Shown here piece after piece: positions 56,885 to 64,000 of a stretch of DNA of 64,000 nucleotides. The stretch lies in NCBI RefSeq assembly GCF_018499575.1, contig NZ_JAHDAP010000003.1, positions 62,001-126,000 of the forward strand, written 5' to 3'. Both the position numbers and the translations under genes were made by a program. How positions within the stretch are numbered: position 1 is the first letter of the stretch; each line of letters begins with the position of its first letter. The stretch comes from Streptococcus infantis. Lineage in GTDB: Bacteria > Bacillota > Bacilli > Lactobacillales > Streptococcaceae. The notes below the pieces were generated by a model. It was not told where the DNA came from and ran no database searches. It worked only from the letters and a program-made list of their open reading frames with translations.

Positions 56885-56920
56885 ATTGAAGATTGAAATG
56901 TGAACGGAGAATGAGAAACT

Positions 56921-58036
56921 ATGGCTTTAACAGCAGGTATTGTGGGTTTGCCAAACGTTGGTAAATCAACCCTATTTAATGCAATTACAAAAGCAGGAGC
57001 AGAGGCTGCAAACTATCCTTTTGCGACCATTGATCCAAACGTTGGAATGGTAGAAGTTCCAGATGAACGCCTCCAAAAATTGACGGAAATGATTACTCCT
57101 AAAAAGACAGTTCCAACAACCTTTGAATTTACAGATATTGCAGGGATTGTAAAAGGTGCGTCAAAAGGAGAAGGTCTCGGTAATAAATTCTTGGCCAATA
57201 TTCGTGAAGTTGATGCCATTGTCCATGTGGTTCGTGCCTTTGATGATGAGAATGTCATGCGTGAGCAAGGTCGTGAAGATGCCTTTGTAGATCCATTAGC
57301 AGATATTGATACCATTAACCTAGAATTGATTCTTGCTGACCTAGAATCTGTGAATAAACGATATGCGCGTGTGGAAAAGATGGCACGTACGCAAAAAGAT
57401 AAGGAATCAGTTGCAGAATTTAACGTTCTCCAAAAGATTAAACCAGTTCTTGAAGACGGTAAATCAGCACGTACCATTGAATTTACAGATGAAGAGCAAA
57501 AGGTTGTCAAAGGTCTTTTCCTCTTGACCACTAAACCAGTTCTTTATGTAGCGAATGTGGATGAGGATGTTGTTGGAGACCCAGACTCTATTGATTATGT
57601 GAAGCAAATTCGTGAATTCGCAGAAACAGAAAATGCTGAAGTAGTAGTGATTTCTGCGCGTGCTGAAGAAGAAATTTCTGAATTAGACGATGAAGATAGA
57701 AAAGAGTTTCTTGAAGCTATTGGTTTGACAGAATCAGGTGTGGATAAGTTGACGCGTGCTGCTTACCATCTACTTGGACTTGGAACTTACTTCACAGCTG
57801 GTGAAAAAGAGGTTCGTGCTTGGACCTTTAAACGTGGCATGAAAGCTCCTCAAGCAGCTGGTATCATCCACTCTGACTTCGAAAAAGGTTTTATTCGTGC
57901 AGTGACCATGTCCTATGATGATTTGATTAAATACGGATCTGAAAAGGCTGTAAAAGAAGCTGGACGTTTACGTGAAGAAGGAAAAGATTATGTCGTTCAA
58001 GATGGCGATATCATGGAATTCCGCTTTAACGTATAA
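56921..58036 (+). CDS. ychF: Ribosome-binding ATPase YchF
   Basis: Obg-family P-loop protein of 371 residues that prefers ATP. G1 is GLPNVGKSTLFNAI; a TGS domain (about 282-368) is C-terminal. It takes part in translation and stress control in other bacteria. It precedes pth. Confidence 0.97.
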   Translation: MALTAGIVGLPNVGKSTLFNAITKAGAEAANYPFATIDPNVGMVEVPDERLQKLTEMITPKKTVPTTFEFTDIAGIVKGASKGEGLGNKFLANIREVDAIVHVVRAFDDENVMREQGREDAFVDPLADIDTINLELILADLESVNKRYARVEKMARTQKDKESVAEFNVLQKIKPVLEDGKSARTIEFTDEEQKVVKGLFLLTTKPVLYVANVDEDVVGDPDSIDYVKQIREFAETENAEVVVISARAEEEISELDDEDRKEFLEAIGLTESGVDKLTRAAYHLLGLGTYFTAGEKEVRAWTFKRGMKAPQAAGIIHSDFEKGFIRAVTMSYDDLIKYGSEKAVKEAGRLREEGKDYVVQDGDIMEFRFNV

Positions 58037-58061
58037 TCAACATTTTTAATAGTGTTAATCA

Positions 58062-58090
58062 GGTTGGAAAAAAATTCCAACCCTTTTGGC
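58062..58090 (+). terminator. Terminator of ychF
   Basis: GGTTGGAA and TTCCAACC form an 8-bp stem followed by CTTTTGGCTTTT; a weak tail may allow readthrough to pth. Confidence 0.65.
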
Positions 58091-58107
58091 TTTTGAAAGG
58101 AAAATAA

Positions 58108-58677
58108 ATGACTAAACTACTTGTTGGATTGGGAAATCCAGGTGATAAATATTTTGAAACCAAACATAATGTTGGCTTTATGCTGATTGACCAACTAGCG
58201 AAGAAACAGAATGTCACTTTTACACACGATAAGATATTCCAAGCTGAGTTAGCCTCATTTTTTCTTAATGGGGAAAAAATTTATCTTGTGAAACCAACAA
58301 CATTTATGAACGAGAGTGGAAAAGCTGTACATGCCTTATTAACTTACTATGGTTTGGATATTGAAGATTTACTTATTATTTACGATGATCTGGATATGGA
58401 AGTTGGGAAAATTCGTCTTCGAGCTAAAGGATCAGCTGGTGGTCATAATGGAATCAAGTCGATTATCCAACATATTGGGACACAAGTTTTCAATCGTGTA
58501 AAGATTGGTATTGGGAGACCTAAAAAAGGAATGTCAGTTGTTAATCATGTTTTGAGCAAGTTTGACAAAGAAGATTATATTGGTATTTTACAGTCTATTG
58601 ACAAGGTTGACGATGCTGTAAATTATTATTTACAAGAGAAAAACTTTGAAAAAACGATGCAGAAATATAATGGGTAA
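58108..58677 (+). CDS. pth: Peptidyl-tRNA hydrolase
   Basis: Hydrolase of 189 residues that recycles peptidyl-t[23 protein letters not shown] has the conserved Asn and catalytic His; [11 protein letters not shown] and [12 protein letters not shown] follow. It overlaps the mfd start. Confidence 0.97.
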   Translation: MTKLLVGLGNPGDKYFETKHNVGFMLIDQLAKKQNVTFTHDKIFQAELASFFLNGEKIYLVKPTTFMNESGKAVHALLTYYGLDIEDLLIIYDDLDMEVGKIRLRAKGSAGGHNGIKSIIQHIGTQVFNRVKIGIGRPKKGMSVVNHVLSKFDKEDYIGILQSIDKVDDAVNYYLQEKNFEKTMQKYNG

Positions 58678-61600
58678 GGAAATGGCATTAATAGATTTCT
58701 TTCTAGAAAATAAGCAGATACAATCATGGAATGAGCATTTATCTCTCAAACAAAGACAATTACTACTTGGTCTTTCTGGTTCAGCAAAGTCTTTGGCTAT
58801 TGCAAGTAGTGCAAAAAATCAGGACAAAATTTTAGTAATGACTTCGACTTATGGAGAGGCTGAACGTCTGGTCAATGATTTAATTTCCATCTTAGGTTCA
58901 GATTTAGTTTATCCATTCTTAGTAGATGATTCACCAATGGTAGAATTTTTAGTATCGTCACAAGAAAAGATTTTTTCTCGCGTCGAAGCTTTGCGTTTTT
59001 TAAGAGATAGGTCTCAAAAAGGGATTTTAGTTTGTAACCTAGCAGCTAGTCGCTTATTTTTACCAGATCCTCAAGTTTTTGATAATAGTATTTTAAAGCT
59101 TGAAATTGGCCAAGAATGTGAACAAAGTGAACTAAAAAATCACTTGATTTCTCTTGGTTATAAAAAAGTTACACAAGTTCAAAGTCAAGGTGAGTTTAGT
59201 CTTCGTGGAGATATTCTGGATATTTTTGAAACCTCCCAAATATCTCCTTATCGAATAGAATTTTTTGGTGATGAGATTGATGGGATTAGAGAATTTGATG
59301 CTGAAACTCAATTATCAAAAGATAGTCAATCTCAGGTCTTGATTTATCCAGCTAGTGATATTTTGCTAACTGATGAAGATTATCATCGTGGTCAAAAATT
59401 CTTAGAAAATGAGATTGATAAAGCTATTTCTCCAACTTTAAAGTCTTACTTAGAAGAAGTTTTTAGTTGCACGAAAGAGCAAGTTTTTCATGCAGATATT
59501 CGCAAGTTTTTATCTGTTTTTTATAAAAAACAGTGGACCTTGATAGACTATTTGAATCAAGTTCCTATTATCTTTGATGATTTTCAAAAAATTATCAATC
59601 AGTATGATGTTTTTGATAAGGAAACAGCTAGTTACTTGACAGAAGATTTACATAACAGTAAAGCAGTGTCAAATTTACAATATTTTGCGGATGTAGAAAG
59701 TCAATTAAAAAAATATGTACCAGCGAGTTTCTTTTCGAATTTTCAAAAGGGTCTTGGAAATCTAAAATTTGATCATCTTTATCAATTTAATCAATATCCA
59801 ATGCAGGAGTTCTTTAATCAGTTTTCTTTTCTGAAAGAAGAAATTGAACGTTATAAAAAATTGAAGTATACGATTGTTCTTCAATCAAGTAGCAAAACTG
59901 AACTAAAGAAATTGTCAACGATTCTTGATGAATATGGCATTAACGTTGATAATAGTAATGGAAATGAAGTCTGTAAAGCATCTGTCAACCTTATTGAAGG
60001 AAATCTTCGTCATGGTTTTCATTTTGTAGATGAGAATCTTGTATTCATCACTGAATATGAAATTTTTAAAAAGAAGATTAAACGCAAGTATCGCAGACAA
60101 AATATTAGCAACGCTGAACGATTAAAAGATTACAGTGAACTACAAAAAGGAGATTATGTTGTTCATCAAATTCATGGTATTGGTCAATATTTAGGAATTG
60201 AAACGATTGAAATAAAAGGGATTCATAGAGACTACGTAAGCGTCCAATATCAAAATGGAGATCGAATTTCTATCCCTGTAGAGCAGATACAGACTCTTTC
60301 TAAGTATGTTTCTAGTGATGGTAAGGCTCCAAAGTTAAACAAATTAAACGATGGACGTTTTAAAAAAGCAAAGCAAAAAGTTAAAAATCAAGTTGAAGAT
60401 ATTGCAGATGACTTAATTAAACTATATGCCGAGAGGAGTCAACTCAAAGGATATGCATTTTCAAAAGATGATGAAGATCAAGTTGCTTTTGACGAGGCTT
60501 TCCCTTATGTTGAAACTGAAGATCAGCTTCGAAGCATCGAAGAAATTAAGAAAGATATGCAAAGTTCTCAACCAATGGATAGACTTTTGGTTGGAGATGT
60601 TGGTTTTGGTAAAACAGAAGTTGCTATGAGAGCTGCTTTTAAGGCTGTAAATAATCATAAACAGGTTGTTGTTTTAGTACCAACCACAGTTCTTGCTCAG
60701 CAACATTATAGTAATTTCAAGGAAAGATTTGAGCAGTTTGCTGTCAATGTAGATGTTTTGAGTCGTTTTAGAAGTAAAAAAGAGCAGACTGAAACAATTG
60801 AAAAATTGAAAAAAGGCCAAGTTGATATCCTGATAGGAACCCATCGAGTTTTATCTAAAGATGTTGAATTTGCTGATTTAGGATTAATCATCATCGATGA
60901 GGAACAACGTTTTGGTGTCAAACATAAGGAAGCTTTGAAGGAATTAAAAAAGAAGGTTGATGTCTTAACTTTGACAGCTACACCAATTCCTCGAACTCTA
61001 CATATGTCTATGCTAGGTATTCGAGATTTATCTGTCATCGAAACTCCCCCAACCAATCGATATCCTGTACAAACCTATGTCCTTGAACAGAATGATCGTG
61101 TCATTCGTGATGCTGTATTGAGAGAAATTGATCGTGGTGGTCAGGTTTACTATCTTTACAACAAAGTTGACACGATTGAAAAGAAGGTTTCAGAGTTACA
61201 AGAATTGATTCCTGAAGCTTCTATAGGGTTTGTTCATGGTCAAATGAGTGAAATTCGTTTGGAAAATACACTACTTGATTTTATTGAAGGTGAATATGAT
61301 ATTTTAGTAACCACGACAATCATTGAAACAGGAGTGGATATTCCAAATGCAAATACCTTGTTTATAGAAAATGCGGATCACATGGGTCTGTCTACCTTGT
61401 ATCAATTACGAGGTCGGGTTGGTCGTAGTAATCGTATTGCTTATGCTTATCTCATGTATCGACCAGATAAATCATTGACAGAAGTATCTGAGAAAAGATT
61501 AGAAGCTATCAAAGGTTTTACTGAATTGGGTTCTGGTTTCAAAATTGCCATGCGTGATTTGTCTATCCGTGGAGCTGGTAATCTTTTAGGAAGTTCGCAA

Positions 61601-62173
61601 TCCGGTTTTATTGATTCAGTCGGTTTTGAATTGTACTCTCAGTTACTGGAAGAAGCGATAGCTAAGAAAAATGGAACTGACAAGAAACGTGAAAAAGGAA
61701 ATGCTGAGTTAATTCTACAAATTGATGCTTATCTTCCGGATGAGTACATTTCAGATGAACGGCATAAAATTGAAATTTACAAGAGAATTCGTCAAATTGA
61801 CAACCGTGTCAACTATGAAGAATTACAAGATGAGTTAATTGACCGTTTTGGTGAGTATCCAGATGTAGTTGCCTATCTCTTAGAAATTGGATTAGCTAAA
61901 GCTTATCTAGATAAAGTATTTGTCAATCGTGTTGAAAGAAGAAATAATAAGCTTGTCATTCAGTTTGAAAAAATATCGCAACAACTATTTTTAACTCAAG
62001 ATTATTTCCAGGCTCTTTCTCAGACAAGTTTGAAGGCTAATATTTCTGAAAATCAAGGTTTAATCGAAGTTGTTTTTGATATTCGAAATAAAAAAGACTA
62101 TGAGATTTTAGAAGGACTCTTAACCTTTGGAGAATCGTTAGCGAACATAAAAGACTTAAAAGAGTCACATTAG
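58670..62173 (+). CDS. mfd: Transcription-repair coupling factor Mfd
   Basis: DNA translocase of about 1167 residues that frees stalled RNA polymerase and recruits UvrA. UvrB-like N-terminal part, RNAP-interaction domain ([17 protein letters not shown]), RecG-like translocase with Walker [15 protein letters not shown] and DEEQRF, and C-terminal regulatory domain. ATG 58670 overlaps the pth stop by 8 bases. ATG 58682 (MALIDFF) aligns better with pneumococcal Mfd but has GGTAAGGA too close, so the start is uncertain by four codons. Confidence 0.95.
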   Translation: MGKEMALIDFFLENKQIQSWNEHLSLKQRQLLLGLSGSAKSLAIASSAKNQDKILVMTSTYGEAERLVNDLISILGSDLVYPFLVDDSPMVEFLVSSQEKIFSRVEALRFLRDRSQKGILVCNLAASRLFLPDPQVFDNSILKLEIGQECEQSELKNHLISLGYKKVTQVQSQGEFSLRGDILDIFETSQISPYRIEFFGDEIDGIREFDAETQLSKDSQSQVLIYPASDILLTDEDYHRGQKFLENEIDKAISPTLKSYLEEVFSCTKEQVFHADIRKFLSVFYKKQWTLIDYLNQVPIIFDDFQKIINQYDVFDKETASYLTEDLHNSKAVSNLQYFADVESQLKKYVPASFFSNFQKGLGNLKFDHLYQFNQYPMQEFFNQFSFLKEEIERYKKLKYTIVLQSSSKTELKKLSTILDEYGINVDNSNGNEVCKASVNLIEGNLRHGFHFVDENLVFITEYEIFKKKIKRKYRRQNISNAERLKDYSELQKGDYVVHQIHGIGQYLGIETIEIKGIHRDYVSVQYQNGDRISIPVEQIQTLSKYVSSDGKAPKLNKLNDGRFKKAKQKVKNQVEDIADDLIKLYAERSQLKGYAFSKDDEDQVAFDEAFPYVETEDQLRSIEEIKKDMQSSQPMDRLLVGDVGFGKTEVAMRAAFKAVNNHKQVVVLVPTTVLAQQHYSNFKERFEQFAVNVDVLSRFRSKKEQTETIEKLKKGQVDILIGTHRVLSKDVEFADLGLIIIDEEQRFGVKHKEALKELKKKVDVLTLTATPIPRTLHMSMLGIRDLSVIETPPTNRYPVQTYVLEQNDRVIRDAVLREIDRGGQVYYLYNKVDTIEKKVSELQELIPEASIGFVHGQMSEIRLENTLLDFIEGEYDILVTTTIIETGVDIPNANTLFIENADHMGLSTLYQLRGRVGRSNRIAYAYLMYRPDKSLTEVSEKRLEAIKGFTELGSGFKIAMRDLSIRGAGNLLGSSQSGFIDSVGFELYSQLLEEAIAKKNGTDKKREKGNAELILQIDAYLPDEYISDERHKIEIYKRIRQIDNRVNYEELQDELIDRFGEYPDVVAYLLEIGLAKAYLDKVFVNRVERRNNKLVIQFEKISQQLFLTQDYFQALSQTSLKANISENQGLIEVVFDIRNKKDYEILEGLLTFGESLANIKDLKESH

Positions 62174-62211
62174 GGATTACCTTTTTTCTTCTATAAAAGG
62201 GATAAAAATGG

Positions 62212-62217
62212 TACAAT
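62212..62217 (+). promoter_or_regulatory. Extended -10 before rqcP
   Basis: TGGTACAAT, TACAAT at 62212-62217. Confidence 0.5.
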
Positions 62218-62238
62218 AATAATTTGAGGTATTATAAG

Positions 62239-62505
62239 ATGAGATTAGATAAATATTTAAAAGTATCACGTATTATTAAACGCCGTACGGTAGCTAAGGA
62301 AGTTGCAGATAAAGGGCGAATCAAGGTAAATGGAATCCTTGCTAAAAGTTCAACAGATTTAAAAATCAATGATCAAGTTGAAATTCGCTTTGGAAATAAG
62401 TTGTTACTTGTAAAGGTGCTCGAAATGAAAGATAGCACAAAAAAAGAAGATGCAGCCGGAATGTATGAAATCATTAGTGAAACAAGGGTAGAAGGCGATG
62501 TATAA
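62239..62505 (+). CDS. rqcP: S4-domain ribosome quality-control protein RqcP
   Basis: S4 protein of 88 residues ([38 protein letters not shown]). In Bacillus RqcP works with RqcH in alanine tailing of stalled chains. Start at 62239, 10 bases after TGAGG. It overlaps divIC by 8 bases. Confidence 0.92.
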   Translation: MRLDKYLKVSRIIKRRTVAKEVADKGRIKVNGILAKSSTDLKINDQVEIRFGNKLLLVKVLEMKDSTKKEDAAGMYEIISETRVEGDV

Positions 62506-62866
62506 AAAAATAGTCCAAATGAATAACTCTTTTATTCAAAATGAACACCAAAGACGTAAGTACATGATGGAAGAACGTCAAAAACGCAATCGTTTTATGG
62601 GGTGGGTTTTGATTTTGATTATGTTGTTATTTATCTTGCCAACTTATAATTTAGCACAAAGTTATCAACAATTATTAACACGTCGTCAACAACTAACTGA
62701 TTTGAAGAAACAATATCAGGAATTGAGCGATGAAAAGGATAAAGAAGCTAGTTTAGCAACTAAGTTAAAAGACGAATCCTATGCGGCTAAATATTCCCGT
62801 GCAAAATATTATTATTCAAAAACATGGGAGGAAGTTTATACAATTCCGGACTTACTTCCTAGGTAA
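62498..62866 (+). CDS. divIC: Septum formation initiator DivIC/FtsB
   Basis: Bitopic division protein of 122 residues: basic N-terminus, one membrane helix (about 35-53, [19 protein letters not shown]) and an extracytoplasmic coiled coil. Partner of FtsL and DivIB. Start overlaps the rqcP stop (GATGTATAA). Confidence 0.92.
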   Translation: MYKKIVQMNNSFIQNEHQRRKYMMEERQKRNRFMGWVLILIMLLFILPTYNLAQSYQQLLTRRQQLTDLKKQYQELSDEKDKEASLATKLKDESYAAKYSRAKYYYSKTWEEVYTIPDLLPR

Positions 62867-62872
62867 TGTGAA

Positions 62873-62995
62873 ATGGAAAATTTATTAGATATTATCGAAA
62901 AATTTTTAAGTCAGTCAGATGAAAAATTAGATGAGTTAGCTCAAAAGAATCATCTGTTACGACTACAAGAAGAAGAGGGGAAAAAGAATGCGTAA
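62873..62995 (+). CDS. Small conserved protein of 40 residues
   Basis: Hand-translated 40-codon frame: MENLLDIIEKFLSQSDEKLD, then ELAQKNHLLRLQEEEGKKNA. It is highly charged and helical, with no membrane segment. It is 6 bases after divIC and overlaps the next gene by 8 bases, so it is tightly coupled on both sides. Pneumococcus has a small gene (SP_0009) at this place, as I recall. Function unknown. Confidence 0.78.
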   Translation: MENLLDIIEKFLSQSDEKLDELAQKNHLLRLQEEEGKKNA

Positions 62996-64000
62996 ATTTT
63001 TAGTGATATTACTACTTCCTATTTTCCTAAAAAGCGTTCAAGTAGTAAGCACTGAGAATCCAGTTATCATTCCAAAACAAGAAGTTTATTCTTTAACTCA
63101 TACTCCATATCATTTTTATTATCAAGATATTATAGAATCTCCAAAATTTTATGGTGAGACGCCAGTTTATTCTACAGAAGACCTGATTAAAGAATCAGGA
63201 AAAGTCAATGCAGAAACAAAATTATCTGTTTTAGAATGGCGATTAAATAAACAAGGACAGCCTGTGTTTAAATTGTCAAATAATCAATTTGTGATGGCTG
63301 ATAAACGACTTTTATACGATAGTTCCATCGTAAACGATTTTTCTAAACGAGTATGGCTAGAACCAGGATTTGTCGTTTATAATAGTCCTTATGATCAACA
63401 AGAATTAAAGTCTACTTTAGCAGCTTATCAAGAGGTTGAAGCAGATATGTCTATTTTTGCTGAAGGTCGTGAATTCTTACATATCAAGCAAACGGGCTGG
63501 ATTTCGACGGATTATATTTCCGATGATGATAATCGTATTCAGAAAGTACAAGAGTTGCTATCTGAAAATTATCAAAATGAACAGTTTTCTATTTATGTGA
63601 AACAATTGAGTACAGGTAAGGAAGCTGGGATTAACGAAGAGCAAAAAATGTACGCTGCTAGTGTTATGAAACTACCTTATCTTTATTCTGTTCAGGAAAG
63701 AATCAATCAAGGTGATTATCAACTTGACACGAAACTGAAATACGTTTCCGAAGTTAATGATTTCCCTGGTTCTTATAAACCGGAAGGAAGCGGTAGTCTC
63801 CCTAAAACAGCTGACAATAAAGAATACACAGTCAAAGATTTAATCACAAAAACTGCAAAAGAATCTGACAATGTAGCTCATAATATTCTTGGTTATTATA
63901 TTACGAATAAATCAGATGAAGCCTTTAAAAAAGAGATGGCTACTATCGCAGGTGAAGAGTGGGATGTGACAGATAAGTTGGCTTCAGCTAAAATGGCTGG
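62988..64000 (+). CDS. Beta-lactamase-like serine hydrolase, C-terminally cut by the window
   Basis: First 337 residues of a secreted protein. A signal peptide (1 to about 22) is followed by an SH3-like region (about 75-178) and a class A beta-lactamase-like domain with SxxK (SVMK, 225-228) and SDN (293-295). The distal KTG-type motif is outside the window. The pneumococcal counterpart is about 422 residues. It lies between divIC and the expected tilS, a conserved place; a role in wall or division rather than resistance is inferred. Confidence 0.85.
   Translation, partial: MRKFLVILLLPIFLKSVQVVSTENPVIIPKQEVYSLTHTPYHFYYQDIIESPKFYGETPVYSTEDLIKESGKVNAETKLSVLEWRLNKQGQPVFKLSNNQFVMADKRLLYDSSIVNDFSKRVWLEPGFVVYNSPYDQQELKSTLAAYQEVEADMSIFAEGREFLHIKQTGWISTDYISDDDNRIQKVQELLSENYQNEQFSIYVKQLSTGKEAGINEEQKMYAASVMKLPYLYSVQERINQGDYQLDTKLKYVSEVNDFPGSYKPEGSGSLPKTADNKEYTVKDLITKTAKESDNVAHNILGYYITNKSDEAFKKEMATIAGEEWDVTDKLASAKMA

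Noticed and set aside
57013..57531. Antisense frame of 172 codons within ychF
   Set aside because: Mirror of a conserved GTPase gene; Ser/Arg-rich composition typical of shadow frames.

Overview
The window is the replication-origin region of a low-GC streptococcus of the mitis group (Streptococcus mitis / oralis / infantis / pneumoniae relatives). Evidence: pneumococcus-like gene order rlmH-htrA-parB-oriC-dnaA-dnaN-DUF951-ychF-pth-mfd-rqcP-divIC on the right and comC-comD-comE, guaB, recF, pcsB, tsf, rpsB, cysK, comFA/comFC, dnaB, a choline-binding CHAP protein and polA on the left; a BOX repeat; choline-binding repeats; and a ComC with a GG leader. It is probably not S. pneumoniae itself: the competence peptide matches neither major pneumococcal pherotype, a MurM-like gene sits between rpsB and pcsB, and glycan-transporter genes lie beside the mannosidase cluster. 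Species is inferred, not proven.

Layout. (1) 1-11460, almost all on the minus strand: an N-glycan uptake and degradation locus. It holds an ABC importer (ngtP1, ngtP2, start of ngtS) with its own promoter and a cre-like site, then GH20 hexosaminidase, ROK kinase, GH38, GH125 and, divergently, GH92 mannosidases. None of the hydrolases has a signal peptide, so imported oligosaccharides are trimmed in the cytoplasm. (2) 11461-11885: a gene-free 425-bp stretch with two inverted DnaA-box pairs outside oriC. (3) 11886-24175: an amino-acid permease, polA, cbpD, veg, dnaB, rplI, gdpP, hpf, comFC, comFA. (4) 24231-29466: yigZ, cysK, tsf, rpsB and the MurM-like gene. (5) 29674-38711: a cell-envelope block on the minus strand (pcsB, mreD, mreC, ECF transporter core, pgsA, rodZ, an M16 peptidase pair). 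(6) 38871-48300: yaaA-recF, guaB, trpS, an ABC-F protein, a YhgE/Pip-type membrane protein and its divergent TetR regulator. (7) 48340-51002: three tRNA genes flanking comE-comD-comC. (8) 51044-56575: rlmH, htrA, parB, oriC, dnaA, dnaN. (9) 56642-64000: DUF951, ychF, pth, mfd, rqcP, divIC, a 40-codon gene and a cut-off serine-hydrolase gene.

Regulation visible in the sequence: a cre-like site upstream of the importer genes, a near-perfect WalR site before pcsB, a CiaR site before htrA, a ComE direct repeat before comC, ComX-box candidates before cbpD and comFA, paired TetR operators, three parS-like sites, DnaA boxes on both sides of dnaA and a DnaA-trio unwinding element before dnaN. Transcription is mostly co-directional with replication: left-arm genes lie mainly on the minus strand, right-arm genes on the plus strand.

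No wholly unfamiliar multi-gene system was found. The observations most worth following are the extra-origin DnaA-box cluster, the merged N-glycan locus, the apparently new CSP pherotype, the MurM-like gene under a palindromic upstream element, the one-site ABC-F ATPase, and several genes whose promoters predict leaderless mRNAs.
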